64,000 nucleotides of DNA from Aphelocoma coerulescens. Taxonomy: Eukaryota; Chordata; Aves; Passeriformes; Corvidae. A program made the position numbers and the translations under genes. The stretch lies in the NCBI RefSeq assembly GCF_041296385.1, contig NC_091022.1, positions 19,487,967 to 19,551,966 of the forward strand, given 5' to 3'. This document shows, in pieces, positions 1-13,582 of the stretch (positions within the stretch are counted from its first letter, which is position 1; each line of letters opens with the position of its first letter). The notes beneath the pieces are model-generated. The model ran no database searches. It was not told the origin of the DNA and was given only the letters and a program-made list of their open reading frames with translations.

Positions 1-3000
1 AGCAAGAAGTGTAAGAGTAGTGAGTGCTTAATCATTTGCAATTAGTACCTAACAGCTAATTCAGTAGAGGGCTTTTAGAAAGAAAAAAGTGTGTATGTGG
101 AGGGGGAGAAGGGGGGAGCAGTAGTTTGCTAAATGCTGGTTGATTTAACTTTAAGTATTTAATACTGTGAAAACTTAGTAATTAGAAGAGTTCTTGTCAC
201 CAGTCAACTTTTCCTTAATTGATCATTTAAAAAAAAAAAAAAGATAAAACCTTATTCTCCTTAGAAAGACAGCAGTGACAGCATAAATCATAAAGTTCCT
301 TTACTAATTTAGTTGAAGATTGTTCTAACTGTTCTTGAATCATTTAGGATTATATGCCCAAGGTTGGAATCTTGGCTTTACTGAAATACAGAGCACCATA
401 TTCCATTTCTTAGGTTGTTTGTAGATCTAGAAAATTAATCTAATCTGCCAATAGCTGAAGGCTCCAGATTAGATTGTTAAAAAATTGATTTCCAAAATCT
501 ATGGGGCTTGTTAGATATTAAGTGAAGCAACTTCCTTGTATTCTTCCCCTGAGTCTGTGTGGTGTTGCTTGGCTGTTGTTCTGGTATCTCAACAGCCTGA
601 GATTGCTTACATTAGGCTTGTCTGTTTGGGACACTTAAATTTCCCAGGTGGAGAAATATATAGTTAAGATTCAAAGTCCCTATAACTTTAGTATTGAGAA
701 AAATTATATCCAGAAATTATCAACTAAATGTCAACAGGTTATCTCTTTGTCTTGTTTCTCATTCCAAGTACATTTCAAGACCCACCTGATGTCCAGTTGT
801 GTTAATGTCCACTACAGTTTTAGTTTTCTCTTCAAAATGTCTTTATGAAAAGGGTGAAGGGTTCTCAGAGCCAGACTCTGCAAGCAGGACGCTTGTTCCT
901 AGCTTTGCTTTTGATTTTCTGTGCTCATTTGTCTATGACTTAACACTTTCAGTTGGAAGAACCTACATATGTAACAACAGGAAAAAAATGCATTGTCTCT
1001 GTCTAGGGATTTCAGTGTGTGTTCTTAGGAAGAGCTTAATTTTTTTGGGTAACATTGGATACCTATATATCATACCATGTTTTTATGAATCATAGATAAA
1101 AATTATTGCTACTTGTTGTCTGTAAAGAGTAAACGACATTGTTGAGGTAGAAGTAGCTTCACTGTAAACAGCTTTGGGGAGAGTTATGTATAATTTCATG
1201 TATTATGAATAATCTGAGGAAATTTACTGAGTAGATAGGAGCTAAAATATCTTACTTCCCACCTCTCCCCTCTTTTTCTCTCCATCCCTGGTGATTGTCT
1301 GAACTCATTTTATATTTTCTATCCTTTTCCTTTTGTCATGGCAGTTTGCATTTCATTCCTTTTTCCAATTGCTTATGCCTCATCTGTACAATAACTTCAG
1401 GACTCCCTACTATTTTTCCTTCATGCACTGCTCACCCCATGCACAATCTGACCTGAGAAGAAGCAACCTGTCGCAGCTCATTGATTCTGGCACTATGAAG
1501 CAGAGGCTGTATAGGAACAAACCTCACTGTACAGAATGGAACCCATTCCTCTCTGACCCCACTAATGCTGGCTCTTTCCAAACAGCTCTTATGTATTGGC
1601 TAATGTTCACCCGTATTGTAACAGCTGAGGGAACCTAATGACTCTCAGACATTCCATGTGCTGCTACTCAGGAAACATAAACGCTTTCAGGAGGGCTTAT
1701 TCCCTTTTCTCTCACAGGTCTTCCAGTGTAGGGACGCTGAGCAGTATTTTTCAAGTACAATGTCCCAAACTTTGACAGTTGAATAACACTTAAAAAACTG
1801 AAAGGGATGGGGAGAGAGAGAAGTTTACAAATAACACTGTGCAGAATGTATTTCTAATTTCTTACTGTAAAAAGATGGAAGAGCCATAAAATGATAGACA
1901 AGAGTGAAAGGCTGTATCTGGCTTGTTTGGAGGCTTAAAGGAGAAGGCTCTTATTATGCAACAATCAAATAGATAATAAATATAAAAATTAGCGAATGGC
2001 TCCAGCAAGGATCATGAGAGCTTCAGAAGAGCATGTGCATGACCTTTGCCTCTCTCTCTGCCCTTTGTTTATCCTTGTAGAAAAGCAAGAGGGAGCAGAA
2101 TGATCAAGAAAAGAACAACACTGAGGAGGTGCTAGATTAACATAATTAACAATTTGCTTGTTCTGCTGTGCTTTAGAGGTAGATTGGAAAAGCCATTTGG
2201 GGTGGGGAAGGGAAAAAAAGGGAGAAGAAAGTAAGTTAAGTCAACAACACAGAAAAAGAGCAAATGTAGAGGGGGAAAAGAGCAACAAAAGATGAAACAA
2301 ATAATAGGATACCTGACTAGAGAAAAGATGAAACAGAAGAAAGCAAAGGAGAATCAAAGCAGAAGGAAGTAGAGAAGAAGGACGTGCAAGGGGAAAACGA
2401 TTCAAAGATGCTGTTAGGAATATCTCACCAACACAGAGAGGGGTGACGTGGGCTTTTACTGGAGGGGAAAGGGAGAAAGGAAGAACAGAGTCTGAGTATG
2501 GTAAAAGGTGACCAGTATTAAAATTCATTCATGTATGTAATCTCTTTGCACCTCTGCAAACCTTTGCCTGGGCTCTCTCCTGCTCCATCCTCTTGCTGTC
2601 AGCAGAGAAGGAAATAATGACACTCAGTGCCTGGGCCAGGCTGATAGGCAAGGTGAAAAAAAATCTCTTTGGAAAAGGAAAGGACAAACCTCTCAAAAAG
2701 AAGTCATTCACTTGTCAAATTAGTGGCTTTAATGAAAGTGGATAGAGACTAATGAAAGGTTAAACCTGTAAATTGCAATCTAACAAATGGGTTCACAGAA
2801 GACGGATCTCTTTTCATAGTAAGAAAAGAAATAATACTGACAAAATATTATTACCTTGGAGAGACCATGACCAAGCTACAATTCCCTCAGATGACAGCAT
2901 GCTCTCCTGCTGTTCTGCTGAGCTGGGCACTCCTGCTTTCTTGAAGGATTGACAGACAAACAGCTCTTCATTGATCACTGTACTTTCAGAGTGCTTTGAT

Positions 3001-6000
3001 CGTTACACCTAGTCTTCAGGAATATATCCTGTAATGATACCTCTGCCAGAAACCAGGCATTTCAAAACAGAATCATTAAGTTCAGTCAAAGATCTTATGT
3101 TTACATTTTGTGCAGGGTTTAGGAATTATATAGAAGGTAAATTTATACAGCTGAGTATGTATTACAAAATTACAATAAAATCCTAAATAAAACTAAGATT
3201 GGGGTATGGGTTCTTTCATCTTTTCTATCCTGTTTTTATCTTTCTGGGATTCTTTTTTTTTATGGCTTTGATGACTGTTAGGGAAGGGCAAGAGAAGACT
3301 ACTCAGTCTGACCCTGAGACATGTGAGTGGGTAAAAAAAGATAACATTGGAGAGTTAACAGGGCATGTACTGTGTTTTGTTTTGGCTGAACTTTTTCTTT
3401 CTATCTTAACCTTCATCTCTTTTAGAGATTTCCTTCTTATATGTTTTGCTTTTCCGTTTTTCCTTCTGCATTTCTTTCCTAAAAATTCTTCATATCTCAT
3501 TATGTTATTTAGTACAAGGACTAATTCCACCAACACTGGCCTTGTCACAAGTAGGATGGAATAAGATTTTAATTTTCAAGTTCTTTGAGGCAGTGAACTT
3601 TTGTTCTTACTCCTTCTTGGTGAAAGGCACTCTAAGTAATTAGGAATAATAAAAATTAAGTTGTTCAGGTGGGAAAGACTGACTTCAAGAGGTTATATTC
3701 TGCTATGTAATTATTTAATTTCACCATACACCATCAACTGCTTGCACATGGTGTGCCTTCCTTTGGGTTTGCTTATGTTGCTGTTCAAAAGTTTCAGGCA
3801 AATCAAGAAACTTCCTTTCCAATTCCCAAATAAGAGGCATTTTTGAGTAGGACACGAATATAAGAAATATGTTGTGCAAGGGTTATACTTCTAATTTTTC
3901 AGCAGTTTGGGTATTTAGTAATTTGGTGTCACATCAGGAAGTTTTAATTTGAGTGTTTTATTGTGCCATACATTTAGTAGCAATCTGATACTGGAGAGAG
4001 GAAATTGCTGCAGTCGCTATTTTTCATGGTTTGTTTGAATGAATAATTAACTATCACACATGATTAATTTAAAATATTTAATAATAAAGCATTCCAGTAC
4101 ACCTCATGTAACATCCTGTATCCCTTTCACAGTGTGCTGCATGTAAGAAATATGTCAGTAAAAAGTGGATGCAGAAGAGCACAGCTGTGGAGCACAGCAG
4201 CCGAGGCACGGAGGGCAGCACAGTGTCCTTCTTGTACCCAGCTGGAGCACAGCTGGGTCAAATGGTGGGGTGAAGGAGGGCGTGCAGTGAGAACAGCTTT
4301 CAAGAGTTCCAAAAAAATCTTTAAAAGGAAGATATATGGCAATTTTAGAGAGAACTAAAGAGAATGAGTTAGTTAGTCAAATTTTGTAAGGAAGTAAAGC
4401 TCTATTTGGTTACTTTAGGAATATTAGAAGATCCAGTTGATGGTCAGCCATGTGACCAGTGTGTAACTTTGTAGACTGGGTGTACACTCTAAGTAATTTC
4501 ATGTACTTGTGCCCCAGGTTTTCTGTGTGCAAAAGAAGTATTGATATCTCTAAGCATTTTGAGACCACGGAAGAAATCTCTAAGAATTCAGGGCATTGAG
4601 TAGCATTAGCAGTTTGTACTGAGGGATTGCAGCTTGCAGAGTTCTGTGCATTTATAAGAAATGGAGTTTGAAGCTGGTGCCAAACACAGAACAACAATAT
4701 TAAGAAATGGACTGTGGTTTAGCAGACATGGATGGTCTGGTGCTCTCCACTTGTGATAGAATACTCACAAAAAGAGCATCACTTCTTAAAACAAAATCCT
4801 CTTACACTGTACCTTGAAAACTAAAAGGAGAAAGTAATTGAGAATGAGAAAGAGAAGTGGAAAGGAGTGGAAGAGAGAAAGAAAAAAATGTGCCTCTGCA
4901 GAAACTGCTTGGAAGGCTCAGTTTTATGGCATTTTCTGTGCAGTCCCTGGGAGGAGCCCAGGAGGAGCTCTTGGGCAGCCCATCAGGCTCTGCTGTCCCA
5001 GCAGTGCTCAGCTGTGCAGGGACTCCGACCTCCTTTCTCAGATGTATGGTTGCAGCAGCCAAGAGAAGTATAATCTCAGAACTTTTCAAAGAAGCTTATA
5101 CTATACCACATCCTTCCACTAATGATGAGTGCTTCCTGAAAACTTACTGAAGAGCAAATTCATCCCAGGATTTCTGGGCAGGAAAACAGACTTTTTAAAC
5201 ATAATCCACATTAATATCCAAAACTTTGATGCTGTAACAGTCTGAGTTACTAAATCTCCCACTGATTTCTGTATAGAGCTGAGTGTTTCTCAAGAGGTGC
5301 ACAGCAGCTTGCAGCAGTGAACCAAAGCTGGGGTCTATTTCAGTCTTGTTCCCTGTGTGGAATATGTCTCCTTGGCATTTCCTGCTGGCTAGTTGGTGAC
5401 TTTTAAGCAGGTGCAGAAAAAAACCCAGTTGCAGTTTTCTTTTCTCATAATAGTTTTCTCATTAACCTTTTTCCTTTTTGAATAACTGAAAATTATTTTT
5501 AATTGGTCATCCTAAATCAGGCATTTAAATCCAGTTTTTTACAAGAGGATTCTGTGTTCTAGCCAGTACAATTTATTCCAAACTCTTTCTTGCTCCTGGC
5601 TTGTAAGCAGCAACTCAGTATGTCCAAAAAAAATCTAACTCCATTGTTTTGATTGCATTTTTTGAATAATGGTTTGGTTTTTTTTAATACCTTTGACACT
5701 TCTAAATAGGCCAATAAGAAGCATAAACAAAGTTAGTCAAGGTAGAGGCACTTATCCAGTTACATGAAGTTTGTCTTTTCCACTGAAATCAGTTTGGAGT
5801 CTCCCTTCCCACACAGCGTGGGCAGAACAGAGTCAAGCACTTGGCCTTGCCTGTAAATGATCTTTCATTTATGAGAATGTTGTGCAAAACATGAACATGT
5901 TCCAAAGCTTGTGAGGTCTTGGGGAGTCTTTCCATTTACTTTAGTCAGCTTTGGTGCAGGCCCTTTGTGGAGGACTGAGAAGGTATCTGAGCTGTTGCTG

Positions 6001-6950
6001 GTGGAAAGTTCCTCGAGGACACGTAGACCATAAAAAAAACCTGACTCTTGCTGTCAGGCAGGCAGAGTTAGTGGGACCAGCAATGCTGGGAAATCTGCTG
6101 AACAAGTTTTCAGCACCTCTGTTAATGGAGTTTCTTTAGCTTTCTGCTCTTATTTGAAAGTTATCCTGGATTTCTTGTAAACAAAAACTATCAGCTGTTA
6201 ACTCCCTGGTAAAGTAATGAGTACAACTGTAATTTTGTCACAGAGAAATCTAGACTGAAATAATTACAGTAAAATTCTTTGGGTGTCAGATATGATAATG
6301 ATAGCAGGCCAGAAAGAAGAGGTTTTGCCATTGATATGAGCAAGTGCAAGGACAGATCCCAAAGGCAAGATCAGTTTTTAGTGAAAATTCTATATTGGGT
6401 AAAGCTAATATACATTGCATTGTAATTAAAGTGTATCTTTTTCCTCTTCTGGAAAGTTTTCTGGGTTTTGCTGCACATTAAGAATAAGATGTTATGTTAT
6501 TATGAAGTTCTGATAACATGTAAAGAAGGACTGCAGTGCTTCTTATGGTGTAGAGTACTGTTTGGTTCTCTAATATATGAGGAAGTCTTCACAAGTCTGA
6601 AGGAAAAAGGTCTCTAAAAAGCAAAGTACAATTTCTGTCATAGAACTTGTTTTCCCATGTTATCTGTTTATGCATTATGGAATTTAAAAAAATAAATTAT
6701 ATAAATATTTATGCAAATGACGATTTATTATTCAGTAATCAATCTTTGTTGGATACATTATAGCATAATCAGTTGTATGTTAAAAAGCATTTAATTTCAT
6801 GCCTAATTAACATATTATAAATTGAAGAGAGAAAATTAAATTATTATGGACAGTTTGCAAATGTAATACATACAGTGTTCTTCAATAATTGCATGAATAT
6901 TGGATGTAATGTGATGTGTTACTTCCACTCTTTTTTTGCTTTTTCTTTAG
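1..6950. other. Unique AT-rich sequence, no gene supported
   Basis: Apart from the purine-rich tract at 2190-2510 and a shorter one at 4817-4890, I see no gene and no transposon here. 4160-4290 and 4930-5050 are slightly GC-richer and open on one strand, but their translations resemble no known protein. 6660-6860 is AT-rich with homeobox-like TAAT words and an octamer word 'atgcaaat' near 6711. Such stretches are common in avian gene deserts and sometimes prove to be conserved enhancers. Confidence 0.6.
2190..2510. repeat. Purine-rich low-complexity tract
   Basis: The + strand is strongly G/A-rich here ('gggaagggaaaaaaagggag', 'agaaggaagtagagaagaag', 'ggaggggaaagggagaaagg') with scattered interruptions. 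It is not a clean simple repeat. The open frame on the opposite strand (2241-2528) is Ser/Leu/Phe-rich simply because it reads the pyrimidine strand. Confidence 0.7.
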
Positions 6951-7075
6951 TGACAGAGTGGAAGGAATGGGCTCCAAGGGACGTGTTCTGCATTGCCCTG
7001 AAGCAGCATCAGATTCCCATTAACATCAAAGGGAACTGTGTGCAGAGGCAGAGAGGAGTATATGGCCCGGTCTGT
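6951..7075 (+). other. Exon-like segment, unproven
   Basis: A strong acceptor-like context (a pyrimidine-rich run with 'tttttttgctttttctttag' at 6931-6950) precedes a stretch that is open in one frame. A possible donor 'ctgt|gtaaat' sits at 7075/7076. The frame would read TEWKEWAPRDVF from near the start and contains three further cysteines. The W..W spacing hints at thrombospondin type 1 repeats, but the other hallmarks of that fold are missing and I recognise no protein. A stop follows two codons past the donor. Chance is the more likely explanation. Confidence 0.12.
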
Positions 7076-7181
7076 GTAAATTAGTTCAGCTCCAAGTAGG
7101 CATCTGGAATTTTGAAACACATCTACCTTTTGGGGAGTAATTTCCTGTAACTTGATTATTTTGGCAAATAGCTGCATACTT

Positions 7182-7247
7182 TGGGCCCAATCCTCCTCTT
7201 TGTTTAGTCAGTGGGAAAATTCCCACCAACTTCAGTGAGAACAAGAT
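7182..7247. repeat. Ancient palindromic interspersed-repeat relic
   Basis: The segment reads 'gggcccaatcctcctctttg', 'tttagtcagtgggaaaattc', 'ccaccaacttcagtgagaac'. I recall a very widespread old sauropsid repeat of the form 'gggcccaatcctgctccc' then 'attgaagtcagtgggaaa' then 'ctcccattgacttcagtggg'. That repeat is roughly palindromic. The collinear match here is good for such an old sequence. I cannot name the family with certainty. Similar but weaker pieces occur at 34292-34325 and 40518-40570. Confidence 0.5.
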
Positions 7248-7249
7248 GC

Positions 7250-10200
7250 CAAAAAAAGCGTGTGTACTTGTGGAGCTTGCCTATGCCTAATTTCATAGAG
7301 CTGTGAATTTTGTAAAAATTCCTGCCACAGAATATCATTGCCTTGTTTTGTGCTGTCTCTGCACTTTACATAACAAATTGCTGCTTTCTGTAAGGGGAGT
7401 AATGATTTCTTGAGCAACCACAGAGAGAAAATGTAGTGGTTCGTAATATTTTCTTTGGGATCCTTGACTCCCTGGGAATTTGAAGCCAGCTGTTTGCATT
7501 GCATTTACAGTGGTTAGGACCTAAGATTTCTGAATAGGTTAGAAACTTGACTTTTGTCTAATTAAATGTATTTCATAATGGAAAATTTGTTACAATATAC
7601 AGAGCTGAGGTTAGAAAAAATGAAGGTCAGAATGGGACTGCTTAGTTTTATTCAGCTGAACCATGCAAATTGGCTTCCAACTGAACTGTTACTTTTAGCT
7701 GAAAAATTGAGTAATCTTTGCTGTTTGGAGATAAATAATAATACATGTTACTGACTTCCACTGGCAAATAATTAATTTAATTGAGATTATATAAACGCGC
7801 ATATTGAAAAAAAGCCTTGAGAAGTAAAGCTCCCTTCAGTCGATAACAGGACAGTTTTGTAAACCACTTAAAACTGTGATAAAATCCTACTTGACTGGTC
7901 CACAAGCAGATGTGACAAGTTGAATTTATTTCCTCTCTTACCAGGAAGCTTTGCAGGAAACTCTTAACATATGGTGCTTTTCACTTCCATCTAGAGCTAT
8001 AAATGTTATTGGAAAAGGATGTTCCCAGGAGCAGCAAGTTTCTGACGTTTCTGCCAAATGGACTCCAAATGATCCTTCTGTGGTTCAGAATTCCCCAAGT
8101 TCTTAGGAGCTGGCAGCCAAGAATCTCTGATCTAAACACAACTCACTAATTTAATTATTTTATTATAGATCTGTGGAAAGCTCTTGCAGACCAGTGACTT
8201 TGCATCTGTATTGGATCTAGCTAGACAGGAAGTGCAAGTTAGAAGAGTATAAATATTTTGTTTCTTAACTGCTTTTTGCTTGAAAACTTGGAAACCATTT
8301 CACACACAAATCAGTCACGCAAGTGAATGCAGAGGAATGGGAAATAGGCATAAAAGTGACATCAGCTTGTATTTGGTTTGTATTTTGAATGTTTGCATTT
8401 CCCAGGAAGACCAAAAAGTGTGTGTCCAGTAGGTAGAACTAGAAATGAAAATCACAACATACTATTGTACAGCTGCACTTGAGCTGTCTCCTTGCCCCCA
8501 CTCCAGAAAGGTAAATTAAGTACTTGTATGGAGAGTAAGTAATTGAATCCCTCTTTCCTCAGTGACAATACACAAGAAATTCAGAAGAAGCAGAAAAGTA
8601 TATGTTTTGTTTAATGTGGTTCTGGAATAATTCACTTTAAGAAAATAATGGCTAAATTTTGCTACTTTTCTTTAGGAATATTAGCCACTGGCTACAAAGT
8701 AATATTTATTCTAAGAGCATGAACCTACATTGGAGAGCACCTTCACTTGTAGGTTCAGTTGGAGGATTAAAAAAGAAGAAAGAGGGTTATGTTTCAGGGA
8801 GGATCTGCCTTGGAATAGCATTAAAAAGAGGAGGAATATGAGCTAGATCTGGTAACTGAGGAAACCCTGAAGAAACCTCCCCACCTGCCTCCTGCCCAGT
8901 TAGCAGAGCCTGGGCATGTCTGGTGGCAGAGTTTGGTGTGACCCTGAGTGAATTCTCTGGCCCTGGGGGGACACCATGGGGTTCTTTTGTTACTCAGCTC
9001 AGCTGTGAATAAAAATTTAGGCAGAAGCTGATGCTGACAGGAAGGTTTTGAGTTCCTTGGACATGGGCACTTTGCCATGAAATTGAAAGGATAAAGGTAT
9101 GTCTGTCTCACACATACAGCATTTGATGAAAGAGAGGATATTGACTTAAATTGTAGCTTTGGCTTGGTTGTGACAGTGGGATTTAGCTTTCCCTCTCCCC
9201 CCAGTAACGGGGGTTTCTACTAAATGGGAGGGAATAGGGCAAACAGAGAATTACTCTTCCTCTGCAATCCATGAACTTTATGTGAGTGTATAGGAGAGAA
9301 AAAAAATTAGTGGATTTAACTGCCAAAGACCTTATTCTGATAACTACATTTTTCACACAAATAAGAAATAGAAGTCCTTGCACCAAATTTATCTGATATC
9401 ACAAGACTTAGGATAGGTCCAAGGGTTATATTTCTGGTTTATGAAGGATGGAAAGCAAAAATAGTGATGAGCAGTATTGCTGAAATTTGTGCTGGTGCTC
9501 TCTAGACCAGGAAGAATTGGAACTGTTGAAAGGCAGCATATAAAACAGGGGATGAAGAGAGGTAATAAAACATTGAAATCAGAAATTGAAAACTGAATGT
9601 GAGTAGATAGAATAACTTTTTTAAAAAAGGTCCAAGGAATCTTCAAGAGAAAGGGGAATTCTACCTATGCCCACTGGAAAAATGATTTCATTATGTTGCT
9701 GAAGAGAAGAGCTATCTTAAGGGGGAAGAGCTGGGTGAGAATCTAAGACCATGTAAAAGTGATAAAAACACAGTTATGCTCTCACTGTGAGGCCAGTTAA
9801 GACTTTAAAAGGGGTTTTTTTCCTCCTTGAAGGGGCCAACCTCTCAAACAGTGGTGGAAAAATACAGAGAAAACTTCTACCCATACAGGATTAGATTCTG
9901 ACAGGGCACTACTAATGCAACTATAGTGGCTTATCTTGCCCTTCTAAATGGAGGAGATCTCCATTGATTATGTTAATTGGTAATGAATATTCTGCAAGCA
10001 AATTATGGCATCCCCTTTGAACTGCCTCAGCTGCAGAGGGAAAACTCAGGCTATGCTCATGCACATCTTGAGCCCAGCTTTCAGCATCAAATGAAAAAAA
10101 TTCATCACAGCACCTTCTTAGTGCTTGTGTGCCTGGACACCATGGAACAGCAGGAGTTCTTACTTCTCCATGCTTTGCTGATGGGTGATTGAGTCCAGTT

Positions 10201-12979
10201 CAATCCTCTAGATATGACTTCCCAGGTTACACTCCCACACTGTTGCCCAAAGTGTATTACAGCTATAATAGCATGGATTTATACTTTATATGTCTGGTGC
10301 CAGACTTATGTACAGTAGCATCAACAGTCTTTGATATATTTCTGAACTAAAGATTATTTTGGCAATTAATAAATGGTATTGAACACTTACCGTTTCAAAA
10401 CATATGGCATAATAATATTCCTTAACAATTTAGCTATCCTAAATAGCTGTAGTTAACCACTTGGTTTAGACTCAATGAGTTACTAACTCAAGAGAAAACA
10501 ACTAGTTTATTTGCATCAGTGCAACCTCACTGAATTCTCTGCAGTGCATCTAAAAATACAATTTGGACATTAAGTTAGCAAATTTTCTTATGCAGTAGAG
10601 CTGTTAAACCTCAGTAAAATATTTTAATAATCAATTGGTATTTAATTAACATACAATCGCCATCTTAGTAAATCTAAATTAAATTCCCATTTTAGTCACT
10701 TAATTCAAGTGTGAATTAACATTCTCTATTGATAAGTAGTATTATAATAGGCTTTTGGTCCTGAGTTGAAGAAAAAAAATCAATTGTAACATTAAGTCTG
10801 ATTCAGTATAAAATTCATCACATATTTCTAGTGCAGCGTAAATTCCTTCTTGCACCTTCTCTTGGTGCATATGTCTGTTCTTGGCCAGAACATCTTTGTA
10901 AGGGGACAGACTGCATTTCCCCTTGCTAGCTTTCACAAGAAGGTCTGCACTACCTCCTTATTCCCTTCAAAATGCAAGCATGCTGTAGAAAAGATGAACT
11001 AATAGTAGAATGGACAGATTCTTTTGGCAGAGTGTGAACTTTGGGCTGCTTTGGGCAGATGTTCCAGGACAACCCTCCCACCTTGCCCCTCTGTTGTGAA
11101 GGAAGCTAAGGAGATCTGACAGGGATTGGTGAAGGAAGAGGCAAAGATGTGAGAGATAATGAAGTGTATTTACGCAGACAGAAAAGAAAGACCTGTGAAA
11201 GGCACAGCGATAGTTAAGAACTGGGGAGATGTTAGAGGAGTTTTTTAGAATAAAGGGCCAGGATAAATTTGCACAGAGGGAGAATCAAGATGCAGTGGGA
11301 AGGTAGAAAAGCCTCGTGCTTTACATCAGTGATGGAGCTCATTGTATGAACTATAGTCATTGACCCTAAGGAGTGCATTGACTACTTGTACTGCATCCTG
11401 TCCCCCCCCAAGGATTTCAACCAAAGTCTGAGTAGTGTTAAGGAGTCACATATTTCAGCTGTAGCCAATACTTTCTGCTAAATCTGTCTGTCATAATGAT
11501 GTCTCAGCAGGACTGGGCCCCATTCTTCTGTCACTGATCGGAGCAAATCCAATTGAAACAAATTGGAGCCAATTGGTGTTTCCGTTATGCAGTGGCAGGA
11601 GAATTGAACTTATTGTCACTAAAGATATATCAGTACTTCCTATTAATGTCAGTTTTCAGTTTTATAACATTTTGTTAAAAGTTCCCTCGGGCTGTATTTG
11701 CTATACAGATTTTCAGAGAAGGAAGACATATTTTGTATTGGGAGCTTGTTTGGTTTATTGTTAGAAGATGCTTGTGCTCAGAACTTACAGGGATACTACT
11801 TTCAACAAGTGAAGACACTGTCTCCTTTATTGTAGCTACTGGTTTGCAAATGGACAATTGACCCAAATTTTCATTGAATATTTTTATTGGGCTTTGGACC
11901 AATTTAGCTAGAGTTAATATTTCTTTGCTAAGTTCAATACTTGGCAGTATAGTCATGACTTAGACTTTATAATAGATGACTTTTTAAATATTATATGCTC
12001 TGTATTAATACCAAGTGTCCATGTTTTGCTAGAAAAGAACTATATTTTGCCATTGGGCATGAACATGCAACTTTTGCTAATTTAAATAAAGGTTAAAAGG
12101 ACAATTTCAAGTATTAGAATAGATTTTCATTTGCCATTTTTCTCTTTGTTATTCTAAATGGCTTGTTAAATGTCCTAGCTAGTTTTATAAGTTTGAAGAT
12201 ATATTATTTTGTGACAGTTCTACTTTGGTTTGGTTTTTATATCTATTTTTGTTGCTGTCATTATTATGATTTCTTACACTGTTTATTTATGATGTCATTT
12301 TACCTTAAGGCTAGTTGTGGTGTAATTGTTCTGCCTTAAGCATCATTTTTCCCCATTGCATGAGGATGAACATAGTGAACAGTGCAAACTACAGATTGTT
12401 GTTGTTGACATTCTGTGTAGCAACAACAGAAATAAGCCTATGGCCCCTCTCATGGTGAGCTCTTCCATGTGTTTTTCTCCTCTCAGACTTGCTGATGTAA
12501 ATCTGGAGTAATACCATTAATTCCAGTTAATTATGGTGTTTCCCAGTGAGGACACCTTTGTGGGGCTTGTGCCGTATTGCTTGTCATACAGAAATATAAT
12601 TGCTGGAAGTGCTTCTCTTTACCTATTTTGCCACAGTTTGAGTGTATTTGGTGTGGCATCATGTTCCCATGGAAGCAGGAACCCCAGCCAAGAGTGTTGA
12701 GCACAGAGAAACAAAACACTGTTGTTTATTGTCTTTTCAACTTTTTCTTGTCTGCCTTTAAAGGCTGAGTCCACAAGTCATAATATCTTTGTCAATAAAA
12801 AAGGAGTGGAATTCGCGTCTGTTTCATGTGTTTACCCGTAAAGGCCGTCAGCTCAGCTCTGTAGTCCTATCACAAAGTTCTCCTTGTTTCCTGTTTGCAG
12901 CAAAATTCTTCTGCTTTCAGAGGCTGATTCTCCATTTTCTGTAGTTTCATCATAGTTTGATTACATTCTTTAGGAAATC
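7250..12979. other. Unique AT-rich sequence, no gene supported
   Basis: There are no recognisable exons, RNA genes or well-preserved transposons. 10530-10740 is TAAT-rich ('caattggtatttaattaaca') and could be a conserved noncoding element. 12811-12855 holds four CpGs in a CpG-poor area ('aattcgcgtctg', 'acccgtaaaggccgtcag'). The short open frames are consistent with chance. Confidence 0.6.
11512..11577. repeat. Possible further relic of the ancient palindromic repeat
   Basis: The segment 'gactgggccccattcttctg' followed by 'tcactgatcggagcaaatcc' and 'aattggagccaattggtg' has the order of the repeat at 7182-7247 but with many mismatches. It also contains overlapping 'ccaatt'/'aattgg' inverted words of its own. 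The assignment is weak. Confidence 0.22.
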
Positions 12980-13582
12980 TGTTGCAGAGGATCCAAAATT
13001 GTGCTGCACACAATATGAAAGTGAGAGGAGAAGCTGATACAGCAGGAGGTTGTGTCATTTAGAGAGACCTTGACAGCCTGAGAAATGCACAAACAGAAAC
13101 CACACAAAATTTAAGAAAAGGTAAATGTAAAGCCCTGAAACTGGGAACAATTTAATAATTAGTCCACGACAGGACTTAATACAGGCTGGGTCTGACCTGC
13201 TGGCAAGGAGCTTTGGAGGAAAGGAACCAAGCTGACCATTGGGCATCACCATGCTCTTGTGGCAAAGAAGGGTAACAACCTCCTGGCTTCATTGCAAGGG
13301 AGATGATCCTTCCCTTCTACTCAGTCTCAGTGGTGTCTAGTGAAAACCAAGAAGCAATGGGCACACATTGAAATACAGGAAACTCCACACAAACGTAAGA
13401 AAAACCTTTCTTACTGTGAGGTTTATCAAACATTGGAGCAGGTTGCCCAGAGAGGTAGTAGGAGTCTCCATCCTTGAAAGTGTTAAAAACTTGAATGGGG
13501 ATAGCCCTGAGCAACCTGCTCTGAGCAGCAGGGTTGGACCAGATGATCAGAGTTCTCTGACCACCTCAGTGATTCTGTGACT
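12980..13582 (+). mobile_element. CR1 LINE 3' fragment, 5'-truncated and internally deleted
   Basis: This is a non-LTR retrotransposon relic of the chicken-repeat-1 family. It begins within the end of the reverse-transcriptase ORF region. Recognisable consensus segments run in order: 'agagagaccttgacag' near 13060, 'tacaggctgggtctgacctg' near 13180, 'gagatgatccttcccttcta' near 13300, 'gcaatgggcacaca' near 13353, 'ggagcaggttgcccagagag' near 13436, and the terminal 'gattctgtga' near 13571. The left edge is gradual and could be off by some tens of bases. At about 13324-13335 the copy jumps from the 'ctctactcag' part of the consensus straight to the 'cagtggtgcccagtga' part. Roughly 300 bases of consensus are missing there. 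The reading frame is broken and the copy is dead. The family assignment is from memory of CR1 consensus sequence, but the long run of collinear matches makes it firm. Confidence 0.93.

Noticed and set aside
3199..3564. 121-codon frame rich in Phe and Leu resembling membrane segments
   Set aside because: The hydrophobic look comes from pyrimidine-rich sequence. There is no family match and no conserved pattern.
4800..5150. Cluster of overlapping open frames on both strands
   Set aside because: The translations have no recognisable domain, and frames open on both strands at once reflect local composition.
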